DNA of 64,000 bases from Wujia chipingensis (GTDB lineage: Bacteria > Bacillota > Clostridia > Lachnospirales > Lachnospiraceae). Made by a program: the position numbers and the translations under genes. Within the stretch, counting starts at the first letter, position 1, and the number at the start of each line of letters is the position of its first letter. Shown here one piece after another: positions 1-8,435 of this stretch. A model generated the notes under the pieces. The model ran no database searches, was not told where the DNA came from, and saw only the letters and a program-made list of their open reading frames with translations. The DNA lies in the NCBI RefSeq assembly GCF_014337155.1, contig NZ_CP060632.1, positions 2,735,001-2,799,000 on the forward strand, written 5' to 3'.

Positions 1-512
1 TCATCCTCGTTGTTTTCGTTATACTTCTGCCGATGCTTATGACGAACTCAATCGGAATGGGTGACCCATTCTTCTGCAAGTATATTTGTCCGCAAGGTGT
101 CTTAGAGGGAGCCATCCCGCTGTCGATTGGAAACCCGGCTATACGATCTGCATTGGGAAAGCTGTTTTCCTTTAAATGCCTGATCTTAATTACAGTTATA
201 GTGCTGAGTATTTTGTTCTACAGGCCCTTCTGTAAATGGATCTGTCCGCTTGGAGCAATCTACTCCCTGTTTAACAAGGTGAGCCTTCTAAGCATCCGGG
301 TGGATGGAAGTAAATGTGTGGGCTGTAATCAATGTGTGAAGGCATGTAAAATGGATGTTGACGTGTGCAAGACACCAAACCATCCGGAATGCATCCGGTG
401 CGGTGCCTGCATAAAGGCTTGTCCAAAAGACGCAATCCATTACCAGTTTCTAGGCGGTGCCTGTCAGCAAAAGGAGGACAGCAGGAAGCCGCAATCAACC
501 GATAACAATTAA
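1..512 (+). CDS. 4Fe-4S polyferredoxin, membrane-bound (5' end outside window)
   Basis: Partial gene. The frame is open from base 3, so the true start lies upstream of the window. It shows two CxxxCP motifs (CKYICPQG, CKWICPLG) flanking a hydrophobic segment, as in NapH/CcoG-type membrane ferredoxins. Two classical 4Fe-4S clusters follow (CVGCNQCVKACK and CIRCGACIKACP). It probably passes electrons across the membrane. It lies 30 bp upstream of a TlpA-like thioredoxin lipoprotein, which suggests the pair supplies reducing power to an extracytoplasmic thiol pathway. The family call is firm; the exact partner is inference. Confidence 0.85.
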   Translation, partial: ILVVFVILLPMLMTNSIGMGDPFFCKYICPQGVLEGAIPLSIGNPAIRSALGKLFSFKCLILITVIVLSILFYRPFCKWICPLGAIYSLFNKVSLLSIRVDGSKCVGCNQCVKACKMDVDVCKTPNHPECIRCGACIKACPKDAIHYQFLGGACQQKEDSRKPQSTDNN

Positions 513-542
513 ATTTTAATATAATTCAAAGGAGCAATAATC

Positions 543-1451
543 ATGAAAACGAAAAAAACTTTTATTCCTATTGTAACACTCTGTGCAGCATTATTCCTTA
601 CGGCTTGCACCGGAAAGGGCGCTGCAACCACGGAAAAACCACAGGATTCCCAGACGGAAGCCAGTACAGAAGCCACAGGGGATTCCAGCACAACACTGGA
701 TGATTTATATCAGCAGGAAAACCAGATCTTTGCCGATCATGAGGATGTATGGAACAAAGTGTTCGGCATGATGAACAAAAGCACTGCCGATCCAAGCGGA
801 AATTATGCAGATTTTCTAGCCAGCACCGTTGAATCAAACAAGGATGCTTTTACAAAAGACGAATTGAACACACTTACGACTGATATTGAGACTATACGGA
901 AGATCGAAGAACAGATCGCCGAAATCGAGAAGAAAGACACAACCTCCGAGAGTGCTGACGCAAACGACAATTCCGGATCCACATCTCCGTTTCGCAATTT
1001 CTCCGGTCAGGATTATGACGGTAATACGGTTGACGAAAGCCTGTTTTCCGGGAATGCAGTCACAGTCATCAATTTCTGGTTTACCGGCTGTAAGCCTTGT
1101 GTTGCAGAGTTATCGAAGCTTAATGAATTAAACGATGCCATCAAGTCCATGGGCGGCGAAGTGATCGGCATCAACACAGAAACCTTCGACGGAAACGAAA
1201 CTGCGATCAAAGAAGCCGCAGCAGTTCTTGAAAGCCAGGGTGCCAAATACCGCAATCTCTCCATCGACGCCTCTTCCGATGCAGGAAAATACGCTTCCGA
1301 TATTATGGCATTTCCTACAACCATACTCGTTGACAGAAACGGTAATATTGTCGGAGATCCAATGCTTGGAGGAATTGATAACCAGGACAACTATGATACT
1401 CTGATGAAACAGATCCAATCTGTAATTGATGCAGATAGCGCAAATAAATAA
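543..1451 (+). CDS. TlpA/ResA-like thioredoxin-fold lipoprotein
   Basis: 302 aa. The signal peptide ends in a lipobox (LTAC, Cys around residue 22), so the protein is lipid-anchored outside the membrane. A Ser/Thr/Glu-rich linker and a helical spacer (residues about 40-150) precede a thioredoxin domain whose active site is CKPC in the context WFTGCKPC. The cis-Pro region (AFPTTILVD) is visible near residue 258. RBS AAAGGAG precedes the ATG. It follows the polyferredoxin by 30 bp and is probably co-transcribed with it. Likely role: thiol-disulfide exchange on exported proteins. The long spacer is unusual for plain ResA. Confidence 0.88.
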   Translation: MKTKKTFIPIVTLCAALFLTACTGKGAATTEKPQDSQTEASTEATGDSSTTLDDLYQQENQIFADHEDVWNKVFGMMNKSTADPSGNYADFLASTVESNKDAFTKDELNTLTTDIETIRKIEEQIAEIEKKDTTSESADANDNSGSTSPFRNFSGQDYDGNTVDESLFSGNAVTVINFWFTGCKPCVAELSKLNELNDAIKSMGGEVIGINTETFDGNETAIKEAAAVLESQGAKYRNLSIDASSDAGKYASDIMAFPTTILVDRNGNIVGDPMLGGIDNQDNYDTLMKQIQSVIDADSANK

Positions 1452-1456
1452 TTGAA

Positions 1457-1500
1457 TCAGGGACAGGCTGAAAGACGATTGTTTTCCAGCCTGTCCCTGA
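1457..1500. terminator. Perfect 14-bp hairpin after the TlpA gene
   Basis: Arms 1457-1470 and 1487-1500 (TCAGGGACAGGCTG and its complement) enclose a 16-nt loop, six bases after the TlpA stop codon. No clear T-tract follows on the plus strand. It lies between convergent genes and probably ends both transcripts. Confidence 0.7.
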
Positions 1501-1541
1501 ATATCCATTTACATTTCCGGAAATCGCATACAGAATAATGA

Positions 1542-2000
1542 CTACAATTCCATCGTCATACATGAATCCGATGCCTTAAAGCCTAATGCTTCATACAAAG
1601 GTCTTCCCATCTTTGTTGAGTCCAGGCTGATCTCTGTCACACCATTTTCCTTTGCCTCTTCAATCAGAATCTCAACCATCTTCTTAGAGATGCCTCTTCT
1701 TCTGTGATCTGCACGGGTATAGACATTCATCAAATGCGCCCGATTGCCTGTCGGGTGCGAGAATGTCGGCATAATCCATATATAGGATAGGCTTGCACAG
1801 CCTACGGGAGTTTGCCCATCAAGTGCAATAACCGTTGTCTGCTCACCTGACTCAAAATACCGCCTGCTCTCAGAGATAAAATCCTCATCATATTCATACT
1901 CACCGGACAGATCATTTACCTCTCTAAGCATTTCAAGTCTCAGCTTCATGAGGATTTCCATATCATCTTTTGTAGTCTTTCTGTATAAAATCTCGTTCAT
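1542..2000 (-). CDS. GNAT family N-acetyltransferase
   Basis: 152 aa, the usual length for a single GNAT domain. The acetyl-CoA pyrophosphate-binding loop is visible as DHRRRGISKKM (motif A, around residues 98-108), with the C-terminal PLYEALGFK typical of the fold. The substrate is unknown. It is the last gene of a run of small minus-strand genes and is preceded directly by a truncated head of a different GNAT (2004-2072). Confidence 0.85.
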   Translation of the reverse strand: MNEILYRKTTKDDMEILMKLRLEMLREVNDLSGEYEYDEDFISESRRYFESGEQTTVIALDGQTPVGCASLSYIWIMPTFSHPTGNRAHLMNVYTRADHRRRGISKKMVEILIEEAKENGVTEISLDSTKMGRPLYEALGFKASDSCMTMEL

Positions 2001-2003
2001 TTC

Positions 2004-2072
2004 CTACTCCCTTAACAATCTATCGAGCAACATCTGCCCACAGTCAGTCGTTTTGTATTCTCCAAGTTTCAT
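2004..2072 (-). pseudogene. Truncated N-terminus of a GNAT acetyltransferase
   Basis: A 22-codon reading frame (starting MKLGEYKTTDC) that ends at a TAG. It matches closely, in DNA and protein, the head of the second remnant at 17757-17864 (both share EYKTTD and the upstream stretch GGAATTTT/ATGAGGATAAAA). The start resembles a common Clostridial GNAT family (from memory). Only the first codons remain and they then run into the start of the next gene. Confidence 0.55.
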
Positions 2073-2097
2073 GTTTTATCCTCATAAACTGGAATTT

Positions 2098-2536
2098 TCA
2101 CACTTCGTCAACTAATGTTTTTTCTCTATAAAGCAAGGTCACAACAAATGCAATAATTATCAAAATATGTAATACAATATGATATACATCAGGAACATAT
2201 CTTCCATCCACATTTATTAATTGAATACATTCTGAAAAATAGGCAATCTTCTTGTCCATTTCTCCCATAAATCCTCTTCCAAATAAAGTATACCATTCAT
2301 GACTTAAGAACTGAGTGACAAACCACCCTGCCAACCATATCAAATGTATATTCCTTCCAACATTTTTTGTAACTAACATTAAAACGAATGTAATTGTCGG
2401 AATAAGCATAAATAGCCATTCTTCCTCAAATGCACCTGTTACCAAGTATTTGTCTCCAATCTTCAATCCTATCATTGAAAGAAAATACCACAGTAAAAGA
2501 ATTATATTTACAATTATTAAATGTGTTTTTTTTCAT
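2098..2536 (-). CDS. Small membrane protein of unknown function, start region frameshifted at a poly-A tract
   Basis: The visible frame from 2475 codes for 125 aa with hydrophobic segments (LFMLIPTITFVLMLV, IHLIWLAGWFVTQFL, IVLHILIIIAFVVTLLY). The same frame stays open upstream and encodes another good membrane segment (IIVNIILLLWYFLSMIG), back to a TGA. An AGGAG and an ATG at 2536 sit just before it, separated by ATG followed by eight A. With seven A the ATG would be in frame and the protein would be 145 aa. The start at 2475 has no RBS. Function not recognised. Confidence 0.6.
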
Positions 2537-2670
2537 AAATCATATCTCCTAGACAATTCTTAAAATTCAAATTTTCATGTGTTCGACAAACTGGAATTTA
2601 TATAATTATTCCTCTAACTTTCCCTATTTTACAGGCTTTCCCGCCTGTTCATTAGTGAAATGATATGTAG

Positions 2671-2720
2671 TTTCCCTTATTTTTGCCCTTATGAGATAAT
2701 CACAAGGGAAATAAGGGAAA
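2671..2720. repeat. Integrase arm-site-like repeat cluster, left end
   Basis: TTTCCCTTAT (2671-2680) and ATAAGGGAAA (2711-2720) form a perfect 10-bp inverted repeat, with further CCCTT/AAGGG copies inside. It starts four bases after the integrase stop. The 11-mer CACAAGGGAAA (2701-2711) recurs at 13682-13692 near the other end. This suggests recombinase arm-type binding sites; alternatively it is a structured terminator for int. Confidence 0.5.
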
Positions 2721-2724
2721 TTTT

Positions 2725-4020
2725 TTAGTCATTGCCTACCACTTTATCAAGAAGCCGAACCGATTTTCGTTTCGCATCTCTTGTGGAGTGAGCATAGACG
2801 TTCATTGTGGTACTGACATCTGAGTGTCCCAACAATTCCTGTACATCTTTTGGGGCTGCTCCATTTGCTAAAAGGTTGCTTGTATAGGTGTGACGTAACT
2901 GGTGGAAATGAAAGCCTTCAAATCCCTCTAATGCTTTTGCCACCTTTCTGCATACCGTCCCCAAAGTAGTCGGAAGTTCCAGACAACCATCCGGTCTTAA
3001 GCAGACAAAAGAAATTTCTTTATAATCTGCCGGGACTTCCTGCGTTCTGTCTAAGCAATAATATTCGTAGTACACTCTGTTTTTCTCTTTGACCTCTTTG
3101 TAGTAGTTCGTGTGATAAAGTTCTTCGTACTGCATTCGATTTTTTAACTGCTCTTTCCGGGCATTACGGAAAATCTCTACCAGTGTATCTCCAAAATCAA
3201 CAACCCTTACTTTTTTCCGCTTGGTTGGTCCGATGATATATTTGCGCTTTGAGCCATCATATCGGATGCTGCGTCTTATGGTAAGGCATTGTTCTTCCAG
3301 ATTTACGTCCTGCCATGCCAAACCACAGGCTTCTCCAATACGAAGCCCGGCATAATAGGCTATCTGGATTGGAAGTATTGCGGCTGGGTTCTTTTTTTGC
3401 AGATAAGCAAGCAGTCTTTCATAATCTTCTCGTGAAATTGGTTGGACATTTCCGTCCATATCCTCATCAGAAAACAAATCCACTTCATCCGTCTGATACC
3501 GCAGTTTAATATACTGCATAGGATTGAACGTAATATACTGCTTTGGAAATACTGCAAAGCGGAATGATTGCTGCATGACTGCGGAAAAAGAATGGATGTA
3601 ATCTTTGCTGTAACCCTTTCTCTCTTTTCCATCGGGATGAACTCCCCCGAAGGAAAGCAAATCGAAGAAAGATTGCAAATGTTCAGAGGTTACATTTTTC
3701 AGTTTACGTTCTGCCAATGGGTGTTTCTTAATATTTCGGATTGTTCCGAGGTAATTCTCCACCGTACCATTGCTGAGCGTACCTGTTTTTAATTCCTCCT
3801 CTGCCCACACATCCAAAAGCTGTCCGACTGTGAGATTATCCGCTTTGGCAACAAATTTCTTTTTCTCATAATCATCCATTGCCTGACGGAGCAGTTTTTC
3901 AGTTTCACTTTTGCTTTCTGTTCCAACGCATTCTTTCTGAACAAGATTGCCGCTTGCGTCCTCTACATAGAAGCGGTAGTACCATTTCTTTCCTTTTTTT
4001 CTTACAGATCCTTTTGCCAT
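2725..4020 (-). CDS. int: Tyrosine recombinase (Tn916-type integrase)
   Basis: 431 aa from the ATG at 4020, which has GGAG 10 bases upstream; an upstream ATG at 4050 has no RBS. An N-terminal arm-binding segment with a KWYYRFYV motif is followed by a SAM-like core-binding domain (about 70-190) and the catalytic domain. Catalytic residues visible: Arg in AGLRIGEA, HxLRH in HQLRHTY, His in LLGHSD, and Tyr in MNVYAHS. It integrates and excises the element. It points outward to the left end, the usual position for int in Tn916-like elements. Confidence 0.93.
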   Translation of the reverse strand: MAKGSVRKKGKKWYYRFYVEDASGNLVQKECVGTESKSETEKLLRQAMDDYEKKKFVAKADNLTVGQLLDVWAEEELKTGTLSNGTVENYLGTIRNIKKHPLAERKLKNVTSEHLQSFFDLLSFGGVHPDGKERKGYSKDYIHSFSAVMQQSFRFAVFPKQYITFNPMQYIKLRYQTDEVDLFSDEDMDGNVQPISREDYERLLAYLQKKNPAAILPIQIAYYAGLRIGEACGLAWQDVNLEEQCLTIRRSIRYDGSKRKYIIGPTKRKKVRVVDFGDTLVEIFRNARKEQLKNRMQYEELYHTNYYKEVKEKNRVYYEYYCLDRTQEVPADYKEISFVCLRPDGCLELPTTLGTVCRKVAKALEGFEGFHFHQLRHTYTSNLLANGAAPKDVQELLGHSDVSTTMNVYAHSTRDAKRKSVRLLDKVVGND

Positions 4021-4106
4021 AATCGTATGTCTCCTTTCGATATTAGACAATCGGAACTGATGAAATGCTTCGTGCGTGTAAGTATATCATAACTCCGGTT
4101 GTCTTA

Positions 4107-4736
4107 CTATACCGATTCGGAATCTTCGTATAAGACTTCTGATAAAAGATTTGCAAGCCTTTGTTCTGCTGTTTTTGGTTTCTTGGAATAGAGCCTTACA
4201 ATGTCTGCCATCTCATTAAAAGCATTGATGGTATGAGTGATTTCCCTTAAGAACATAATCTCATTATATTCCTCATTCGATTCAAACCCTATTGTTTTGG
4301 CAATATCCGTCTGACCAGCATTTCCCTTGAAGTTTTTGCAGGCGAACTGGAAGGAATCCAAAAACAGACCATATTGTTTTAACATCAGCAGTAATAAATC
4401 TTTTGAAAAAGCATCTTCTTCTTTGGTAAGGGCAAGCGGTAACTGTTCCAGAATATCTCCCATCGCATCACGAATCTGTAATTCTCTCTTATCCGTAATG
4501 TCGGTTTCATATTCATCTGTTTCCCCTTTGAGCCATTCCACAGATACATGGAGTGCTTCCGAAAGACCTTCCAGCACCATTTTTTTCGTATTGTCAATCG
4601 AACCATTCTCATAACGCAGGATTGTAGAAGCGGTAACTCCCATCTTCTCTGCGACATAAGGCTGTGTCAGATTCAATTCCAGACGGCGCTGTTTTATTCT
4701 GCTGCCTATCAGCTTGCGTAATTCTTTATCTTTCAT
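4107..4736 (-). CDS. HTH (XRE-family) transcriptional repressor of the element
   Basis: 209 aa from the ATG at 4736 (GGAGG eight bases upstream). A Cro/C1-type helix-turn-helix lies near the N-terminus (LTQPYVAEKMGVTASTILRYENG, about residues 20-42). The C-terminal part has no recognised domain. It is divergent from xis. The gap holds two TGCAAT-rich palindromic sites (4789-4810, 4874-4890) around the xis promoter, so it probably represses its own promoter and xis-mob transcription. That regulatory role is inference. Confidence 0.8.
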   Translation of the reverse strand: MKDKELRKLIGSRIKQRRLELNLTQPYVAEKMGVTASTILRYENGSIDNTKKMVLEGLSEALHVSVEWLKGETDEYETDITDKRELQIRDAMGDILEQLPLALTKEEDAFSKDLLLLMLKQYGLFLDSFQFACKNFKGNAGQTDIAKTIGFESNEEYNEIMFLREITHTINAFNEMADIVRLYSKKPKTAEQRLANLLSEVLYEDSESV

Positions 4737-4788
4737 GCTGACTGCCTCCTTTTTCGGTATGTATGAATTATAGCATTGTTTTTCCAAA

Positions 4789-4890
4789 ATTGCAATATGC
4801 AATGCAATATTTATTTTTAACATTTCGTAACGCTTGACAAAAAGATGTGAAAAGGATATACTTACATCGCAGGAATTGCATAATGCAATT
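4789..4890 (+). promoter_or_regulatory. xis promoter with flanking palindromic operators
   Basis: TTGACA (4834-4839), a 17-bp spacer and TATACT (4857-4862) form a near-consensus sigma-70 promoter for xis. ATTGCA/TGCAAT palindromes lie upstream (4789-4810) and downstream (AATTGCATAATGCAATT, 4874-4890). The downstream copy sits in the start of the transcript, well placed for repression by the divergent XRE protein. Confidence 0.75.
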
Positions 4891-4907
4891 TACAAGGAGG
4901 TGATTAT

Positions 4908-5138
4908 ATGACGCAAAGAAAAATTGCATTATCCATCGAAGAAGCTGCCGACTATACGGGAATCGGCAGAAACACCTTAAGACAGCTTGTAGAATGGAAG
5001 AAACTTCCGGTATTAAAGGTTGGTCGTAAAGTCCTGATTAAAACCGATATTCTGGAAATGTTTATGGAAGCGAATGAAGGTCGTGATTTGAGGGATAGAG
5101 GAAATGTAAAAGCCGTAACAAGAACTGCGGCAAATTAA
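4908..5138 (+). CDS. xis: Excisionase / helix-turn-helix DNA-binding protein
   Basis: 76 aa with an excisionase-type winged helix: LSIEEAADYTGIGRNTLRQL, then the recognition strand LPVLKVGRKVLIKTDIL. RBS AAGGAGG precedes the ATG. Length and motif match Tn916-type Xis. It directs the integrase toward excision. It is the first gene of the rightward operon leading to the mobilisation genes. Confidence 0.88.
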   Translation: MTQRKIALSIEEAADYTGIGRNTLRQLVEWKKLPVLKVGRKVLIKTDILEMFMEANEGRDLRDRGNVKAVTRTAAN

Positions 5139-5140
5139 AA

Positions 5141-5164
5141 AGGCGGCTTCCCAAGAAACCGCCA
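5141..5164 (+). terminator. GC hairpin downstream of xis
   Basis: GGCGG and CCGCC enclose a 12-nt loop immediately after xis, without a T-tract. It may attenuate read-through into the mobilisation genes. Weak evidence. Confidence 0.3.
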
Positions 5165-5278
5165 AAGGTTCTATCAGACCGAAGCCATGATATACCTACA
5201 CGCAAGAAGATTATACCATGTGCTTCTTCTGATACGCAACCGAGAACTTATGTTTGTGAAGGAAAGGAGAATGTAAGA

Positions 5279-5593
5279 ATGGCAAAATCAACAAAAAGTT
5301 ATGAAGCACGAATGCTTGAAATGGAAAAGAAAGAGCAGGAAAGCCTTGAAAAGGCGAAACGATATGCGGCACAGAAGAAAGAACTTCTGAAGCGAAAGAA
5401 AGCCGAAGAAAGTAAAAAACGAACCCATAGGCTCTGTCAGATTGGCGGTGCGGTGGAATCCGTTCTCGGTGCGCCTATTGAGGAAGAAGACATCCCAAAG
5501 CTGATTGGTTTTCTGAAAAGGCAGGAAGCCAACGGGAAATTTTTCTCAAAGGCAATGCAGAAAGAAGTCAATACCGATATGGAGAAAGTGTAA
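5279..5593 (+). CDS. DUF3847-like small mobilisation accessory protein
   Basis: 104 aa. The N-terminal half is a highly charged Lys/Glu coiled coil (residues about 5-48). The C-terminal half is a small helical domain (EEDIPKLIGFLKRQEANGKFF). The pattern matches what is annotated as DUF3847 in Firmicutes mobilizable elements (from memory). RBS GGAAAGGAG precedes it. Lying just upstream of oriT and the relaxase, it could act like MobC at oriT; this is inference. Confidence 0.7.
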   Translation: MAKSTKSYEARMLEMEKKEQESLEKAKRYAAQKKELLKRKKAEESKKRTHRLCQIGGAVESVLGAPIEEEDIPKLIGFLKRQEANGKFFSKAMQKEVNTDMEKV

Positions 5594-5639
5594 TGGCGGA
5601 GGGGATGAGTTTTTCATTCCCTTCATTGCTTTTTCATGA

Positions 5640-5695
5640 AGGGCGCACTTATGGACAACCAGAGGTCGTCCCAATAAGTTTGCCACAAGTGGCAA
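5640..5695. other. oriT: oriT with MOBQ-type nic sequence
   Basis: The minus strand from 5651 to 5640 reads TAAGTGCGCCCT, matching the RSF1010/pIP501-type nic consensus as I know it. It adjoins an inverted repeat (ACTTATGGAC 5647-5656 against GTCCCAATAAGT 5668-5679) and a perfect hairpin (TTGCCAC 5680-5686, GTGGCAA 5689-5695). It lies in the 327-bp gap between the DUF3847 gene and the MobA/MobL start, the expected place. The rest of the gap (5700-5920) is GC-richer with no convincing gene. Confidence 0.75.
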
Positions 5696-5920
5696 CCGGT
5701 CTGCGTTCACGCTTGCCGGGCTCGTTCCGTCGGCGGGGCTTTCAGCCAGACCTGCTCATGCCGCAGGAGGCACTCTTCGCCAGAGAGGCGCATTCCATGC
5801 AGGCTGCTATGCGCAGGGCACTCTTACGCAGAGGGCGTTCCGGCAATGCTGCTTTTCCTAAAACCGAAAGCAATGTTGCCGGAAATCTATGCCGGATGTG
5901 CAGAAAGGAGGAATCCAGAC

Positions 5921-7642
5921 ATGGCGATTTTTCATTACACAGTCAAAATAGTCGGACGAAGTAAAGGGAAATCTGTTATCTCCGCTTCCGCATATCTCAA
6001 TGGGGATGTGATGAAAAACGAGGAAACCGGGAGAATCAGTTATTACACTTCTAAAAAAGAAGTGGTCTACACTCGGCTGATGATGTGTGAAAACGCACCT
6101 CCTGAATGGCAGATAGTACCAGAAGAAAATATAAAACGCTTTCAAAAATCTGTCCGATACAAAAGATCAGAAGATAAAGAAGCTGCTTTAGAAAAATTTA
6201 AAATCACATTTCAGAAACAAAGGTTATGGAATGAGGTATTGAAGATTGAAAAAAATGCAGATGCCCAACTTGGCAGGTCATTTGAATTTGCCCTTCCCAA
6301 AGAATGGAACAGACAGGAACAAATTCAATATACAACTGACTATATTCAAAAAACTTTTGTAGATAGAGGAATGTGTGCTGATTGGAGTATCCACGATAAA
6401 GGGGATGGCAACCCCCATGTCCATCTGCTTCTGACTATGCGTCCTTTTAACCCGGATCATTCTTGGGGAAAGAAAGAAGTCAAGGATTGGGATTTTCTCA
6501 GAGATAAAAACGGAAATATCGTGATTGATGAATCCCATCCGAACTGGTGGCAGGATAAGAAAAACCCTGACCGTCATGGAATCCGTATCCCTGTATTAGA
6601 CGAAAACGGAATTCAGAAGATGGGTGCAAGAAACCGCCTGCAATGGAAACGGGTGCTGACCGATGCTAACGGATGGAACAATCCAAAAAATTGTGAACTG
6701 TGGCGGAGTGAATGGGCAAAGGTGTGTAATGAACATCTTCCTTTGCATAATCAGGTCGATCACCGTTCTTATGAAAAACAGGGAAAACTCCAGATTCCTA
6801 CCATCCATGAAGGCGCTGACGCAAGAAAGATTGAACAAAAGTTTCTTGCCGGGCAGGAAATAAAAGGTTCGTGGAAAGTAGCGGAAAATCAAATCATAAA
6901 ACAACAAAACACGTTATTGCAAAAGATACTGGACACCTTTGGAAAAGTATCGGGTGCATTATCATTATGGAAGGAGCGATTAAATGACATTAGAAGAAAG
7001 CCGGGAAATTATACCCTTAATGGAATCCATGATTGGGCAAATCGAAGAACAGCAGACCTTAATGGCAGAAATGATTCTGGAAATGCAGAACCGGGACACC
7101 CAACTCTCTCTTATGCAGGAACAGAATCAGAAATTGCAAAAATTAAACAGCGAGTTATCCGAGCTGCTCAACATTTTGCCAAATACCGAGGAACTGCTTT
7201 CCAAGATGGAAGAACAGAAAACGAAGATAGAACTTTGGGAAAACGAAAATCAGCAATGGCAGAAATTGGTACAGAAACTGAACAGCGAAAACAGTTTATT
7301 ACTGAAACAGAACACCGAATTGCTGAACTGGAACAGCAGATAGAGAAAGGACGTGATATAGATGAACGAATCCAGAGAATCAAAGAACGCCGAACAGTTG
7401 GAAGAACTTCTCCTCTTGACCGAGGAGATACAAGAAGAACTGGAACAGAAAGACCAGCTTATCGTGGAACTAAAGACGCAGCTCAACGAATCTCTGACCT
7501 TGAACGAGAAATTAAACAAAGAGAACAGAGCCGGGAATATTCAAGCATTAAAGAACGACTTGAAGCTAGCAGACAGAGCATTGCGGAACGAGAAAGAGAA
7601 GCTGCGAAGCGCAAACGTCACGATAGGGGAATGTCAAGATAA
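5921..7642 (+). CDS. mobA: MobA/MobL family relaxase
   Basis: 573 aa from the ATG at 5921, which has AAAGGAGG nine bases upstream; the frame is open further upstream but without an RBS. The N-terminal relaxase domain starts MAIFHYTVKIVGR. The metal-binding histidines are in GDGNPHVHLLL (about residue 165), and a Tyr near the N-terminus (SASAYLNGD) is the likely nicking residue. The tail from about residue 350 is Arg/Glu-rich coiled coil and overlaps two genes in another frame (6984-7343 and 7362 onward). It nicks oriT and pilots the strand to a helper conjugation system. Confidence 0.88.
   Translation: MAIFHYTVKIVGRSKGKSVISASAYLNGDVMKNEETGRISYYTSKKEVVYTRLMMCENAPPEWQIVPEENIKRFQKSVRYKRSEDKEAALEKFKITFQKQRLWNEVLKIEKNADAQLGRSFEFALPKEWNRQEQIQYTTDYIQKTFVDRGMCADWSIHDKGDGNPHVHLLLTMRPFNPDHSWGKKEVKDWDFLRDKNGNIVIDESHPNWWQDKKNPDRHGIRIPVLDENGIQKMGARNRLQWKRVLTDANGWNNPKNCELWRSEWAKVCNEHLPLHNQVDHRSYEKQGKLQIPTIHEGADARKIEQKFLAGQEIKGSWKVAENQIIKQQNTLLQKILDTFGKVSGALSLWKERLNDIRRKPGNYTLNGIHDWANRRTADLNGRNDSGNAEPGHPTLSYAGTESEIAKIKQRVIRAAQHFAKYRGTAFQDGRTENEDRTLGKRKSAMAEIGTETEQRKQFITETEHRIAELEQQIEKGRDIDERIQRIKERRTVGRTSPLDRGDTRRTGTERPAYRGTKDAAQRISDLEREIKQREQSREYSSIKERLEASRQSIAEREREAAKRKRHDRGMSR
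6984..7343 (+). CDS. Nested coiled-coil protein overlapping the relaxase tail
   Basis: 119 aa lying wholly inside mobA in another reading frame. It has its own RBS (GGAGCG before ATG). The whole sequence is a Leu/Glu/Gln heptad-rich coiled coil (for example QKLQKLNSELSELL). The next gene in the same frame continues the same style. I recognise no domain. It is supported by the RBS and by coiled-coil composition that would be unlikely in a random shadow frame. Confidence 0.6.
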   Translation: MTLEESREIIPLMESMIGQIEEQQTLMAEMILEMQNRDTQLSLMQEQNQKLQKLNSELSELLNILPNTEELLSKMEEQKTKIELWENENQQWQKLVQKLNSENSLLLKQNTELLNWNSR

Positions 7643-8327
7643 AATACGATGCTTAACACAACAACGGGATTATGCCCGGACACATCAGAAAATCGTAGAG
7701 ATACCGGTAGAAAAGCCGGTACTCTATGAAAAATGTGAAGCCTGTGACCGGACAGACTATCAGAATGCAAAAGCAAAATACGAAACACAAAAAGAGCGAC
7801 TTGCAGGACAATATAAAGCAAAAACGGTAATGTTCCAAACAACCTTGTTCCTTCTTGCATGGTATTCGCTGACAACCACTCTTTTTCAGGCAGTACAGTC
7901 AGATGTGCTCCTTTCCGATTGCAAATCATTCTTCCATGATGCAGCGTCATTCATACAAACTTTTATCGGTTGGACGATTGAGGTCGGGCAATCTGTGGCA
8001 CAGATTAGCACAAAAATTCCAAATCCTTTTATAGCCGGAATGGTATATTGGATATTGCTAATATTGATTGTAGGAATATGTGTGGCAGGAACAGGGATAC
8101 TGGCGATACTGATAGAAATAAAGGTTATAGAATTATATAGGGAAAAGTGTTGGGATGTCATTACTCTACTGATGATACTGACAAGTGCTGCTGTCATCAT
8201 TTATTTTGGAGAAGCAATCAAAAAAGCACTGTCAGTAAATCTTCTATTGCTTTTTGTACTTTTGCAGGGCGCATATGTTGGACTTAGGTGTTATTTAGAA
8301 TCGTACCTTGAGAAAAGAAACTATTAA
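7362..8327 (+). CDS. Coiled-coil plus four-helix membrane protein (DUF6040-like)
   Basis: 321 aa. Residues about 5-155 are coiled coil; four hydrophobic segments follow (around 165-185, 225-255, 265-285 and 293-310). The first 280 bp overlap the end of mobA in a different frame; the remainder is unique. It resembles proteins annotated DUF6040 in Firmicutes mobile elements (from memory, unverified). It may form a membrane-linked mobilisation accessory with the relaxase. A weak AAAGG precedes the ATG. Confidence 0.7.
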   Translation: MNESRESKNAEQLEELLLLTEEIQEELEQKDQLIVELKTQLNESLTLNEKLNKENRAGNIQALKNDLKLADRALRNEKEKLRSANVTIGECQDKIRCLTQQRDYARTHQKIVEIPVEKPVLYEKCEACDRTDYQNAKAKYETQKERLAGQYKAKTVMFQTTLFLLAWYSLTTTLFQAVQSDVLLSDCKSFFHDAASFIQTFIGWTIEVGQSVAQISTKIPNPFIAGMVYWILLILIVGICVAGTGILAILIEIKVIELYREKCWDVITLLMILTSAAVIIYFGEAIKKALSVNLLLLFVLLQGAYVGLRCYLESYLEKRNY

Positions 8328-8435
8328 GCATTTTTTACAAAGCTATGTACAAAATCATTCTAAAATTCCCATTCAATAATACGATTGAGAAAACCTCTCT
8401 GATACAGTATAATAAAGTGTCAGGGAGGTATCTCT

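Noticed and set aside
5593..5964. Open frame of 123 aa after the DUF3847 gene
   Set aside because: It covers oriT, has an Arg-rich composition without motif, and runs into the relaxase start in another frame. Treated as noncoding.
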